From positions 1-64,000 of the forward strand of contig CAWBAK010000006.1 of the NCBI GenBank assembly GCA_963786805.1: a stretch of 64,000 nt of DNA, read 5' to 3'. This document shows, piece by piece, positions 53,300 through 62,366 of the stretch. The position numbers and the translations under genes are program-made. This DNA comes from CALGFI01 sp963786805 (GTDB taxonomy: Bacteria > Actinomycetota > UBA4738 > HRBIN12). How positions within the stretch are numbered: the stretch's first letter is position 1; each line of letters starts with the position of its first letter. Below the pieces are notes generated by a model. That model was not told the DNA's origin. It did not search any database and saw only the letters and a program-made list of their open reading frames with translations.

Positions 53300-54604
53300 T
53301 CAGTAGCGCCAGCGGTGGGCGCGAACGGCGTCCGCGGGTTCCATGCCCTCGTATGCCTCGCGCTCACCGCGCCGCGTCGCGAGGAAGGACTCGAACAGGA
53401 CATCTCCCATGGCGCCGCGGAGCACCGATGACCGTTCGAGCTCACGGATCGCCGCCCCGAGCGACGACGGGAGCTGGCGCACCCCCAACTCGCGCCGACG
53501 CGAAGCGGAAAGCGACGCCGGATCGTCCAGCACGGGCTCGGGCAGCGACAGCTCGCGGTCCAGGCCGTCGATGCCCGCGGCGACGATCGCCCCGAGCGCG
53601 AGGTACGGGTTCGCGGCCCCGTCCATCGCCTTCACCTCGAGGTTCGCCGCCTCGGCTCGGCTCCCCACCATGCCGGTCACGAAGCGGAGCGCGGCCTCGC
53701 GGTTCTCTCTTCCCCAGCACGCCCACGGTCCGCTCCAACGGTGAGGCTGCAGCCGCTGGTAGCTCACGACCGCGGGGCACATGATCGCCGTGAGCGCCGG
53801 CAGCGACTCGAGGATCCCGGCCGCGAACGCTTCGCCCTCGCGCGACATACCCTCGGGCCCGCGCCCGCCGTGGAACACGTTGCGGCCGCGCCGGTTCCAC
53901 AGGCTGAGGTGAAGGTGGGCTCCGTTGCCGACGAGCCCGGCGAAGACGACCGGCGCGAACGACGGCGCGAACCCCTGGCTCCGCGCGACGGCTCGGATCG
54001 TGTGGCGAACGACGAGGCTCGTGTCGGCGATCGCGATCCCGGGTCGATGCGACACCGAGACCTCGAGCTGTCCCGTGGAGTACTCGGGGTGGAACTGCAT
54101 GACGCCCGTGCCCTGCTCCTCGAGGGCGCGGATCAGCGCCGTCGCGAAGGGCTCCACGTCGGCGAGCGCGATCGCGCTGTAGGCGGGGCCGGCATGCGCG
54201 GGCGGCGGATCGGCCTCGATCTCGGAGCCGGGGGGTTGGCGCCTGCCGAGGAAGAACTCCAGCTCGAACGCCCCGCGCGCCTCAAGGCCGAAGGTCGCGA
54301 GGCGCTCCAGGGTGGTCCGCGCGAAGGTCCTCGGACATCCGGGGTACTCCTCGCCTTCCTGGTCGAGCTGGTCGACGGGGGCCAGCGCCCAGCCCGGGCT
54401 CGCCGCGAGCGCGACGGTGCCCGCGGGATCGGGCATCAGGCGGGTGTCGCCCGTCGGCCCGCCGATGTGTGGGGAAGAAGTGATCTGGTCGTCCATGAGG
54501 AAGACCGTGAACACCGGGGAAAGGCCGACTCCGAAACGCACGACCTCCTCGAAGCGGCGCAGCGGGATGGCCTTCACGAGCGTAACGCCCGCGTTGTCGA
54601 CCAT
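53300..54604 (-). CDS. Glutamine-synthetase-fold ligase 2
   Basis: 434 residues from the ATG at 54604 (MVDNAGVTLVKAIPLRRFEE). Family alignment suggests another ~38 residues upstream in frame (AARRLASAGVEAVALA), but no ATG, GTG or TTG lies there before the stop of GS 3, so a rare start or a sequence error is possible. GS motifs: AFELEFFLG, GQLEVSVSHRPGIAIAD, GNGAHLHLSLW, WGRENREAALRF and NLEVKAMDGAANPYLALGAI. Part of a three-gene minus-strand operon (GS 3, GS 2, amidohydrolase). Likely couples glutamate to an amine. Confidence 0.87.
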   Translation of the reverse strand: MVDNAGVTLVKAIPLRRFEEVVRFGVGLSPVFTVFLMDDQITSSPHIGGPTGDTRLMPDPAGTVALAASPGWALAPVDQLDQEGEEYPGCPRTFARTTLERLATFGLEARGAFELEFFLGRRQPPGSEIEADPPPAHAGPAYSAIALADVEPFATALIRALEEQGTGVMQFHPEYSTGQLEVSVSHRPGIAIADTSLVVRHTIRAVARSQGFAPSFAPVVFAGLVGNGAHLHLSLWNRRGRNVFHGGRGPEGMSREGEAFAAGILESLPALTAIMCPAVVSYQRLQPHRWSGPWACWGRENREAALRFVTGMVGSRAEAANLEVKAMDGAANPYLALGAIVAAGIDGLDRELSLPEPVLDDPASLSASRRRELGVRQLPSSLGAAIRELERSSVLRGAMGDVLFESFLATRRGEREAYEGMEPADAVRAHRWRY

Positions 54605-54717
54605 CGCGAGCGCAACGGCCTCGACCCCTGCCGAGGCGAGGCGCCGCGCCGCTTTCGCCGCGGGGTCCGAGCCGCCTCCGCGTGCCTTGGGCCGGCCTCG
54701 CGCGCCGGTCGTGCGAC

Positions 54718-56046
54718 TCAGAACAGCTCCAGGTACTCGGTCCGTTCCCAGTCCGAGACCCAGTCCTTGAACCGGGACAGCTCGTAGCGGCGCATCCCCG
54801 CGTACGCCATCACGAACTCCTCACCGAAGAACTCCTTCGCCGCGGGCTCCTGCTCGAGCGCATCGAGCGATTCCTCCAGCTCGAGCGGGAGCTTCTCGAA
54901 CGAGTCGTCCTCCTCGGCCGGGACGCTCGGCTTGGAGGGCTCGGGCGCGGGCAAGCCTTCCTCGATGCCGCGGAGGCCGGCCTGGATCAGCGCCGCACTG
55001 ACCAGATACGGGTTCGAGAGCGCCGACGGAGCGCGGTACTCGAGGTGCTTGTTCTCCGCGGCACCGCCCTTCACCCGGACGAGGGCCGAGCGGTCCTCCA
55101 GACCCCACGAGATGTTCGTCGGGCTGAACGTGTGACGCCGCCGGCGACGCAAGCAGTTCACGGTCGGAGCGACGACCGAATCGATCGCTCGGGCGTACTT
55201 CAGCAGCCCGCCGATGAACGACCGGCAGGTGTCGGTCATGCCTCGCGTGTCGTCCGCATCGCCGAAGACGTTCTCTCCGGACTCGGCGCTCAACAGCGAC
55301 ACGTGCGTGTGGCAGCCGCTCCCGGAGTGGCCGGCCCACGGCTTCGTCATGAACGTCGCAACGTACCCGTCCTGCTTCGCGATCTCCTTCACGCCGTTCT
55401 TGAACGTGAACGCGTTGTCCGGCCCGGCCAGACCGCGGCCCGGTGCGAAGTTGATCTCCCACTGCGACCCCGCGTACTCGCAGTTCGCGGTGATGATGTC
55501 GACGCCGACCTGCGGCATCTCCTCGACGATCCTGCGGATCGTCGGGACGTAGTCGTTCCGCACCGTGTTGAAGATGTGGTACCCCTCGAACAGCGGTTCG
55601 TGCGTGTCGCCGGTGAGGAGGTAGAACTCGAACTCCGATCCGATGACGGGCTCGAACCCCATCGACGTGGCCTTCTCCAAGGCCCGGCGGAACACGTGCC
55701 GCGGCGTCGCGGCGAGCGGTGTCCCGTCGTACCACTGCGCGTCGCAGATTAGGCGTGCCGTCGCGTCGACCCACGGTAGGATCGCCGCCGAGTCGGGGTC
55801 GGGGAACAGCAGCTGGTCGCCGTACCCGCGCTCCTCGTGGTACAGCGTGCCGGGAACCACGTCCGAGCGGGAGTCCAGGACGCTGGTACCCCCGTACATG
55901 TTGAGTCCCCGCTCCGCGTAGTCGAACGCGTGCGCGATGGGGATCGTCTTGGAGCGCGAGATGCCGTGCATGTCGGGCAGCTCGAATCGCACGAACTTGA
56001 TCCCCTGCTTCTGCCAGCCCTCGAGGATCCCCTTCACGTCGCTCAT
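54718..56046 (-). CDS. Glutamine-synthetase-fold ligase 3
   Basis: 442 residues from an ATG at 56046. Starts MSDVKGILEGWQKQGIKFVR, FELPDMHGISRSKTIPI; catalytic elements GSEFEFYLL, SQWEINFAPGRGLAGPD, GHSGSGCHTHVSLL, NCLRRRRRHTFSPTNISWG and LEYRAPSALSNPYLVSAAL. The arginine-rich insert at the substrate-proximal loop is unusual. First gene of the minus-strand operon; its promoter faces the aminotransferase operon across a 200-bp divergent region. Substrate unknown; no evidence that it makes glutamine. Confidence 0.9.
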   Translation of the reverse strand: MSDVKGILEGWQKQGIKFVRFELPDMHGISRSKTIPIAHAFDYAERGLNMYGGTSVLDSRSDVVPGTLYHEERGYGDQLLFPDPDSAAILPWVDATARLICDAQWYDGTPLAATPRHVFRRALEKATSMGFEPVIGSEFEFYLLTGDTHEPLFEGYHIFNTVRNDYVPTIRRIVEEMPQVGVDIITANCEYAGSQWEINFAPGRGLAGPDNAFTFKNGVKEIAKQDGYVATFMTKPWAGHSGSGCHTHVSLLSAESGENVFGDADDTRGMTDTCRSFIGGLLKYARAIDSVVAPTVNCLRRRRRHTFSPTNISWGLEDRSALVRVKGGAAENKHLEYRAPSALSNPYLVSAALIQAGLRGIEEGLPAPEPSKPSVPAEEDDSFEKLPLELEESLDALEQEPAAKEFFGEEFVMAYAGMRRYELSRFKDWVSDWERTEYLELF

Positions 56047-56079
56047 CGGTCGTCTCCCCGCCACGGTTCCGAGATGGTG

Positions 56080-56108
56080 GGTATACCGTGCCGGCTGCTG
56101 GCCCGCAA
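56080..56108 (-). promoter_or_regulatory. Putative promoter of the GS 3 - GS 2 - amidohydrolase operon
   Basis: Minus strand TTGCGG (56108-56103), 17-bp spacer, TATACC (56085-56080), leader of about 27 nt to the ATG at 56046. On the plus strand TATCCT at 56194-56199 may serve the opposite operon. Confidence 0.5.
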
Positions 56109-56247
56109 CGGGTGTGGACCGCTGCGCCGGAGCGCAACCGAGGCGTCGGCGCGCCCCGGCAACGAGCATGGTGTGCGCGGAGTGCGGGAACCGTATCCTA
56201 GGCGCCCGGCAGACCCGGCGGCCGCGCGTCATGTGAAGGAGGGCGGG

Positions 56248-57639
56248 ATGGCCCAGTCGTCCGTCCAGAGCGATCGAACGCACGTCCTTCCCCTCGAGCT
56301 CGGTCGCGCGATGCCGGTCATCGTTCGGGGCGACGGCGTGTGGGTCGAGGATCTCGACGGCCGCCGATACCTGGACGCGATGAGCGGCGGGTCGATGGCC
56401 GCGACCCTGGGGCACGGCCGGGCCGACATCGTCGCCGCCGCCCGCGCGCAGGCCGAAACGCTGGCGTACGTCCACAACGAACGACTCACGAATCCGGCGC
56501 AGGAGCGCCTCGCCCGCGAGCTCGCCGACGTGGCCCCCGAAGGGTTCACCCGTGCGCGCTTCACCACCAGCGGGGCCGACGCCAACGAGATGGCCATCCA
56601 GATCGCGCGCAGCTACCACGTCGAGCGCGGCGACCGCGACCGCTGGCAGGTGATCTCGCCCGCGCAGGCCTATCACGGCCCGACGATGCAGACGCTCGCG
56701 CTGACCGGCAGACCGGGGTTGCACGGCCCGTTCGGGCCGTACCTCCCGCGGCATCTGCACATCCCGCCGAGCACGTGGCGGTTCGATCCGAGTGGAGAGG
56801 CCGCGCTCGACGCGCTGGATGCAGCCCTCGAAGAAGCGGGTCCCGGGAACGTGTCCGCGTTCTTCTGCGAGCCGATCAGCGCCGCCGCGCTCCCCGCGTA
56901 CACCCCGCCCCCGCGCTTCTGGGAGGGGCTCGCCGAGCGGCGCGAGCGGCACGGCTTCCTCGTGTGCTTCGACGAGGTCGTCACCGGCGTCGGCCGCACC
57001 GGCCGCTGGTTCGCCGGCGAAGGCACCGCCTGCACGCCGGACATCATCGCGACCGCAAAGGGACTCGGTGCGGGATACACGGCCATCGGAGCCCTGCTCG
57101 TTCAGGATCACGTCTACGAGGCGTTCGCCCGCGGCTCGCGCCGCTTCACGCTCGGGCACACGTGGGACGGCGCGCCGCTGGCGTGCGCCATCGGCCTCGC
57201 CGTGATGCGCGCGATGCGGTCGGAGCGGCTGGTCGAGCGCGTCGGCGAACGCGGGCCGGGTCTTCGAGACGAGCTCGCCGCCGCCCTCTCAGGCATCCCG
57301 CTCGTCCGGGAGGTTCGGGGCCACGGGTATCTGCTGGGAGTGTCGTACGTCGATCCGCGCGACGGGGATTCGTTCCTCCCGCCGGAGCTGCGCGTCGGCG
57401 GCCGGATCGACGGCACCGCCTTCGACAAAGGCCTCATCACGCTCTCCACCCAACCGACCCGCGACGGCTTCGCCGGAGACCAGACGCTCTTCGCGCCGCC
57501 GTTCACATCCACCGACGAGGAGCTCGCGGAGATGGTTTCCCGGTTCGCCGAGACGGTCCACCAGGTCGCGGAAGAAGTGGAGCCAGAGCTGTCCGCGGCC
57601 GCACCGCTGTCCCCATCGATCACCGGAGGTCCCCGATGA
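56248..57639 (+). CDS. Class III (PLP-dependent) aminotransferase 1
   Basis: 463 residues, ATG at 56248 after GAAGGAGGGC. Class III omega-aminotransferase features: YLDAMSGGSMAATLGHG, FTTSGADANEMAIQIAR (PLP phosphate site), the Tyr-His stack region AQAYHGPTMQTLALTG, PLP-ring Asp in CFDEVVTGVGRTG, Schiff-base Lys in ATAKGLGAGYTAIG. Removes an amino group from a terminal amine using pyruvate or 2-oxoglutarate. First gene of a tight five-gene operon; the next start overlaps its stop (ATGA). Confidence 0.93.
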   Translation: MAQSSVQSDRTHVLPLELGRAMPVIVRGDGVWVEDLDGRRYLDAMSGGSMAATLGHGRADIVAAARAQAETLAYVHNERLTNPAQERLARELADVAPEGFTRARFTTSGADANEMAIQIARSYHVERGDRDRWQVISPAQAYHGPTMQTLALTGRPGLHGPFGPYLPRHLHIPPSTWRFDPSGEAALDALDAALEEAGPGNVSAFFCEPISAAALPAYTPPPRFWEGLAERRERHGFLVCFDEVVTGVGRTGRWFAGEGTACTPDIIATAKGLGAGYTAIGALLVQDHVYEAFARGSRRFTLGHTWDGAPLACAIGLAVMRAMRSERLVERVGERGPGLRDELAAALSGIPLVREVRGHGYLLGVSYVDPRDGDSFLPPELRVGGRIDGTAFDKGLITLSTQPTRDGFAGDQTLFAPPFTSTDEELAEMVSRFAETVHQVAEEVEPELSAAAPLSPSITGGPR

Positions 57640-58382
57640 GTCCCACGGAAGAGACCGAACCTCGCCTGCGAGCCCTCATCCTTCAGCACGAGGAACCGAC
57701 GCCCCCGGGACTCGTCACCGAATGGCTCGATGCGCACCGGGCGAGCGTCGAGACGCTCCGGATCGACCTCGACGACCGCGAGGTCGACGTCGCCGACCAC
57801 GACCTCATCGTGTCGCTCGGTTCCGAGTTCCCGGCGTTCGACGATTCGAAGCCGTTCGTGCCGCGCGAGGCGGAGCTTATGCGCCGAGCCATCGACGCCG
57901 ACGTGCCGGTGCTGGGCCTGTGCTTCGGCGGTCAGATGCTCGCGAGGGTGCTCGGCAGCGAGGTGTCCCGCTCATCGGAATCCGAGATCGGCTGGCTACC
58001 GGTCCGCAGCCGCGACCCGCAACTGGTCCCCGAGGGGCCGTGGTTCCAGTGGCACTTCGACGTGTTCGCCGCGCCCCCCGGGGCGAGGGTGATCGCCGAG
58101 ACCGACCTCTGTCCGCAAGCCTTCGTCGCGGGGCGGAGCCTCGGCCTTCAGTTCCACCCCGAGGTGACCCCCGAGATCATGGACGACTGGGTGCGCGTCT
58201 ACCGCCATGAGCTCGACGCCGACGGCGTCGATCCCGACGCCCTGCTCGAGGAGACGCACCGACGGGCATCGGAGAGCCGGCGGATGTCGTGGCAACTGCT
58301 GGAGCGCTACCTGAGCGACGTCGCTGGGCTGAGCACGGAGGCAACCCCGGACGGCGCGGCGGACCGGCGCGCCGCGGGGTGA
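57636..58382 (+). CDS. Class I glutamine-amidotransferase-fold hydrolase 2
   Basis: 248 residues. GMP-synthase-like GATase: Cys nucleophile in LGLCFGGQMLARVL (about residue 93), His-Glu in LGLQFHPEVTPEIM, FQWHFDVFAAPPG as the substrate-side loop. C-terminal extension of about 55 residues. Co-translated with aminotransferase 1; 13 bp separate it from aminotransferase 2. With no synthetase domain it should act as a gamma-glutamyl hydrolase releasing glutamate from the modified product. Confidence 0.9.
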   Translation: MSPTEETEPRLRALILQHEEPTPPGLVTEWLDAHRASVETLRIDLDDREVDVADHDLIVSLGSEFPAFDDSKPFVPREAELMRRAIDADVPVLGLCFGGQMLARVLGSEVSRSSESEIGWLPVRSRDPQLVPEGPWFQWHFDVFAAPPGARVIAETDLCPQAFVAGRSLGLQFHPEVTPEIMDDWVRVYRHELDADGVDPDALLEETHRRASESRRMSWQLLERYLSDVAGLSTEATPDGAADRRAAG

Positions 58383-58395
58383 GGGTGCGCGCTCG

Positions 58396-59760
58396 ATGAC
58401 CGCCGAGGAGGTCGAGATGCGGGGGACGATCCGATCCGAGGAAACGCATCTGTTCCCTCGCTTCCTCGATCTCGCGTACCCGAACATCGAGCGCGGCGAG
58501 GGCGTCTGGCTCTCCACGACCGATGGCCGGCGCATCCTCGACGCGTGCTCCGGCGGCGCGATGGTGACGTGTCTCGGCTACGGGGTCCCCGAGGTGGTGG
58601 CCGCCGCCGCCGAACAGGCCGAGCGCATCTCCTACTTCTACAGTCACCACTTCACGAACGAGCCACAGGAGCGCCTCGCCGAGCGCCTGCTGGAAGTCGC
58701 GGCACCCGAGATGGCGCGGGTCCGGTTCGTGTCGGAGGGGTCGGAGGCCAACGAGACGGCCCTCCAGCTGGCCCGGCTGTACCACGTCGAGCGAGGTGAG
58801 ACCGATCGCTGGCGGGTGATCTCCCCGGCGCAGGCGTACCACGGATCGACGATGGGAACCCTCGCGCTGAGCGGCCGGCGCACGCTCCAGGAGCCCTACA
58901 CGCCCTACCTCGCCTCGCATCTCCACCTCGCACCCTCGACGTGGCGGTTCGATCCGACCGGCGAGGCCGCGCTCGACGAGTTGGACCGGCTGATCGAAGA
59001 AGCCGGACCCGAGACCATCGCCGCCTTCTTCTGCGAGCCCGTCAGTGCTGCGGCGCTGCCGGCCTACAGCCCTCCCGACCGCTTCTGGAACGGTCTGGCC
59101 GAGCGACGCGACGAGCACGGGTTCCTGATCTGCTTCGACGAGGTCGTCACCGGCATGGGCCGCGTGGGCTCCTGGCTCGCCGCGCATCAGCTGCCCATCG
59201 AGCCCGACATCGTCGCGATCGGCAAGGGCCTCGGTGCGGGCTTCGCGCCACTCGGCGCCGTGCTCTGCCGCCAGGAGGTGTACGACGCCCTCGATCGCGG
59301 CTCGCGCGAGTTCGACCTCGGACACACCTGGGACGGCGCCCCGCTCTCTTCCGCCATCGGCCTCGCGGTGCTGGACCTGCTCGTCGAACGCGGCCTCGTG
59401 GAGCGGGTCCGCGATCGAGGACCGAGCCTTCGAGACGAGCTCGCGTCGGCGGTCGAAGGCTCGGAGATCGTGCGAGAGGTGCGCGGCAGGGGTTTCCTCC
59501 TCGGCGTGGAGCTCGTCGACCCGCGCGACGGGGAATCGTTCCTTCCCCTGGAGCTCGACGTCGCATCGCTCGTCGACGACACGGCGTTCGAGCACGGACT
59601 CCTCGTCACGTCGTCGCATCCGCAGGCCGACGGCTTCGCCGGAGACCAGACGCTCATCGCGCCGGCGTTCGTCAGCTCGGACGATGAGCTCGCGGAGATG
59701 GTCGACCGCTTCACGACGACGATCAGCCACGTCGAGCAGACGATCAAGAGGTCCCTGTGA
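58396..59760 (+). CDS. Class III (PLP-dependent) aminotransferase 2
   Basis: 454 residues from an ATG at 58396. A clear paralogue of aminotransferase 1 (same QAYHGSTMGTLALSG, FCEPVSAAALPAYSPP, HTWDGAPLSSAIGLAVL and DGFAGDQTLIAPAF segments). PLP motifs: CFDEVVTGMGRVG and AIGKGLGAGFAPLG with the Lys. Tandem duplication with the hydrolase between suggests two related amine substrates or successive steps. Its stop overlaps the GTG of GS 4 (GTGA). Confidence 0.93.
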   Translation: MTAEEVEMRGTIRSEETHLFPRFLDLAYPNIERGEGVWLSTTDGRRILDACSGGAMVTCLGYGVPEVVAAAAEQAERISYFYSHHFTNEPQERLAERLLEVAAPEMARVRFVSEGSEANETALQLARLYHVERGETDRWRVISPAQAYHGSTMGTLALSGRRTLQEPYTPYLASHLHLAPSTWRFDPTGEAALDELDRLIEEAGPETIAAFFCEPVSAAALPAYSPPDRFWNGLAERRDEHGFLICFDEVVTGMGRVGSWLAAHQLPIEPDIVAIGKGLGAGFAPLGAVLCRQEVYDALDRGSREFDLGHTWDGAPLSSAIGLAVLDLLVERGLVERVRDRGPSLRDELASAVEGSEIVREVRGRGFLLGVELVDPRDGESFLPLELDVASLVDDTAFEHGLLVTSSHPQADGFAGDQTLIAPAFVSSDDELAEMVDRFTTTISHVEQTIKRSL

Positions 59761-61049
59761 CCGAGGGCGCAGGAGAGGAGTTCGTCCTCCTGGGGATCCC
59801 CGACGTCAACGGCTCGCTCCGCGGGAAGGCGCTGCGGCCGCACGCGTTCGAGGCGGCCCTGAAACAGGGAACGGTGATGACCGACCTCCTGCTCGGGCTC
59901 GACCCCGTGGACGCGCCGATCTCGGACTACGACGGGTTCGGCATCCGAACGGGCGCGGCGGACCTGGTCGTGCATCCCGACCCGGACACGATCCGTGAAC
60001 TCAGCTGGCGTCCCGGCTGGCGCGTCTGCCTCGCCACCCCCAGCTGGCCCGATGGGAGCCCGTGCGAGCTCGCGTCGCGCGAGGTGTTCCGAAGGGTGTT
60101 GGACGACGTGTCCGGCCTCGGTTACGACGCGATGTCGGCGATCGAGTACGAGATCCGCATCTGGGACGAGCGGGGAGACCCGGCCTCGAGCGGCATCAGC
60201 TACAGCCTCGTCGAGATCGCGCGCTTCGACCGGCTCATCGACGAGCTGGTGCGGGCGCTGGAGGACCTCGGGATCGAGCTGTCGGCCGTGCACACGGAAG
60301 CCGGTCCCGGGCTGCTCGAGCTGAACATCGGCGCGCGACGCGGGCTCGCCGCCGCAGACGACGCCACGCTCCTGAAGTTCGCAGCGAAGCAGGTCGCCGC
60401 GTCGCTCGGCATGCGCGCCAGCTTTTTGGCCAAGACCGTCCCGGGCGAGGAGGGATCGAGCGGACACGTCCACCTGTCGTGTTGGTCGGGCGAGACGAAC
60501 GCGTTCGCCGGATCGAGCCCGGGCGACCCGATGCCGCCGGTGTTCGCCGCCGCCGTCGCCGGCGTGATCGAACACCTGCCCGCCTCCTCACTGTTGATGA
60601 ATCCGACCCTGAACTCGTACAAGCGTCTGGTTCCCGGCTGGTTCGCGCCGATCAACGCGTCGTGGGGCTACGAGAATCGTTCCTGCGCCGTGCGGGCGAT
60701 CCGCTCGGGCCGGCCCGATCTGTGGCGGCTCGAGTGCCGAAGGCCCGGAGCCGACGCGAACCCGTACCTCGCGCTCGCGGCCATCGCCGCGTCCGCGGCG
60801 GACGGCATCCGCCGCGAGTCGACGCCGCCGCCGGCCGTCGAGGGCGATGCCTACGCGCGATCGGACCTGCCGGAGCTACCGGGCTCGCTCGAGACGGCGC
60901 TCCGCGCGTTCGAAGGCGACACCGCGTTGCGACGCGCCCTCGGGGAACGCTTCAGCGAGTACTACGCCACGTCTCGCGCCTGGGAGCTCAAGGCCTGGCG
61001 CGAGACCGTGACGGACTGGGAGCGAGAGCGCTACGGGCGAGCGGTCTAG
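59757..61049 (+). CDS. Glutamine-synthetase-fold ligase 4
   Basis: 430 residues from a GTG at 59757. N-terminus FVLLGIPDVNGSLRGKALRP; active-site elements SAIEYEIRIWDERG, GLLELNIGARRGLAAADDA, GSSGHVHLSCW, LNSYKRLVPGWF, WGYENRSCAVRAI and LECRRPGADANPYLALAAI. The shortest of the four, with divergent residues around the ammonia pocket (EYE instead of EFE). Embedded between an aminotransferase and a PuuD-like hydrolase with overlapping ends, so it must act in the same pathway. A gamma-glutamyl-amine synthetase is the best guess. Confidence 0.9.
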   Translation: MTEGAGEEFVLLGIPDVNGSLRGKALRPHAFEAALKQGTVMTDLLLGLDPVDAPISDYDGFGIRTGAADLVVHPDPDTIRELSWRPGWRVCLATPSWPDGSPCELASREVFRRVLDDVSGLGYDAMSAIEYEIRIWDERGDPASSGISYSLVEIARFDRLIDELVRALEDLGIELSAVHTEAGPGLLELNIGARRGLAAADDATLLKFAAKQVAASLGMRASFLAKTVPGEEGSSGHVHLSCWSGETNAFAGSSPGDPMPPVFAAAVAGVIEHLPASSLLMNPTLNSYKRLVPGWFAPINASWGYENRSCAVRAIRSGRPDLWRLECRRPGADANPYLALAAIAASAADGIRRESTPPPAVEGDAYARSDLPELPGSLETALRAFEGDTALRRALGERFSEYYATSRAWELKAWRETVTDWERERYGRAV

Positions 61050-62366
61050 GTGGAGTCGTACCGGCCGCTGATCGCCGTCGTCGCGTATCACCTGGCAGAC
61101 GACCGCGTCCCCAGGTGGCCGCACGGTGGCTACGGGGTGCCCGGCCCCTACCTCGACTGTCTGCGCCGAACGGGAGCGCGGACCGCGATCGTCTCACCCG
61201 GAGAACCGGTGTCCGCCGATGAGGTGCTCGAGCCGTTCGACGGCCTCCTGCTCGTCGGCGGTGGCGACGTGGATCCGCGGCGATACGGACAGGAGCCCGG
61301 CGAGGACGTCTACGGCGTCGAGCCCGACCGCGACGCGTTCGAGATCGATCTGCTGCACGCGGCCGACGCGACGGGTGTTCCGACGCTCTGCATCTGCCGC
61401 GGCATGCAGGTGATGAACGTCGCGTACGGCGGCACCCTCGTCCAGCATCTGCCGGGCACGCCCGGGCTCCTCGAGCACGGCGTCCCGGTCGCGGACACGC
61501 AGTCGCTCCACGACGTCAAGACCGATCCTCAGTGCCGGCTGCGCGCGACGACGGGCGCCGAGCGCCTCACGTGTTCTTCGCACCACCACCAAGGTGTGGA
61601 TCGGATCGGCGAGGGACTCCGCGCGACCGGATGGAGCGAGGACGGGCTCATCGAGGCGATCGAGCTCGAGCTCGCCGGGGATCCGGACGACCGCCCCGCC
61701 GAGGCGGGATGGATGGTCGGCGTCCAATGGCACCCCGAGGACACGGCCGATCGCGACCGCGCGCAGCAGGCCCTGTTCGGCGGATTGGTGAACCTCGCGC
61801 ATCTCCGAGGCACTCGCGCTACGGGCGTCCGCGCAGGCCGGAGCCGGGCGTTCTTCGTCGGTGACTACGATCCCGCCTGGCCCTTCATGTTCGAGCAGGA
61901 AGCGGCGAGGATCAGGGATGCCCTCGGGCCGGTCGCTGTCCGGATCGAGCACGTGGGGTCGACGGCCGTGCCCGGCCTGGCAGCCAAGCCGGTCATCGAC
62001 ATCCAGGTCTCGGTCGAACGGATGGTGCCGCGGGAGCGATTCGTCGTTCCGCTTGAAACGCTCGGGTACGCGTTCGTCGCAGATCCCACCAACACGGAGC
62101 ACGAGTACTTCAAGAAGGAAGTCGGCGGTGTCAGCACGCACCAGATCCACGTATGCCCCGTCGGGAGCGAATGGGAGCGTCGTCATCTCGCCTTCCGCGA
62201 CTATCTACGAGCGCATCCGGAGGAATCGGCTCGATATGCGGAGTTGAAGCGCCTGCTCGCGGACCGGCACCCGAACGACGTCATGGCCTACGTGGACGCG
62301 AAGACCCCGTTCATCCGCGAGGTCGAGCGCCGCGCGAAGGATTCGCTCGAACAGGCGGAGCGCTAG
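61050..62366 (+). CDS. PuuD-like gamma-glutamyl hydrolase fused to a GrpB/UPF0157 nucleotidyltransferase-like domain
   Basis: 438 residues, GTG at 61050 directly after the GS 4 stop. Residues 1-255 are a peptidase C26/PuuD domain: GLLLVGGGDVDPRRYGQEP, nucleophile Cys116 in CICRGMQVMNVAYGG, QSLHDV, SSHHHQGVDRIG, and His228/Glu230 in GVQWHPEDT. PuuD hydrolyses gamma-glutamyl-GABA. Residues about 268-430 are a GrpB domain: GDYDPAWPFMFEQEA, EHVGSTAVPGLAAKPVIDIQ, and HLAFRDYLRAHPE. GrpB proteins have the nucleotidyltransferase fold and unknown activity. The fusion is seamless in one frame, but a lost stop must be excluded. Confidence 0.88.
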   Translation: MESYRPLIAVVAYHLADDRVPRWPHGGYGVPGPYLDCLRRTGARTAIVSPGEPVSADEVLEPFDGLLLVGGGDVDPRRYGQEPGEDVYGVEPDRDAFEIDLLHAADATGVPTLCICRGMQVMNVAYGGTLVQHLPGTPGLLEHGVPVADTQSLHDVKTDPQCRLRATTGAERLTCSSHHHQGVDRIGEGLRATGWSEDGLIEAIELELAGDPDDRPAEAGWMVGVQWHPEDTADRDRAQQALFGGLVNLAHLRGTRATGVRAGRSRAFFVGDYDPAWPFMFEQEAARIRDALGPVAVRIEHVGSTAVPGLAAKPVIDIQVSVERMVPRERFVVPLETLGYAFVADPTNTEHEYFKKEVGGVSTHQIHVCPVGSEWERRHLAFRDYLRAHPEESARYAELKRLLADRHPNDVMAYVDAKTPFIREVERRAKDSLEQAER

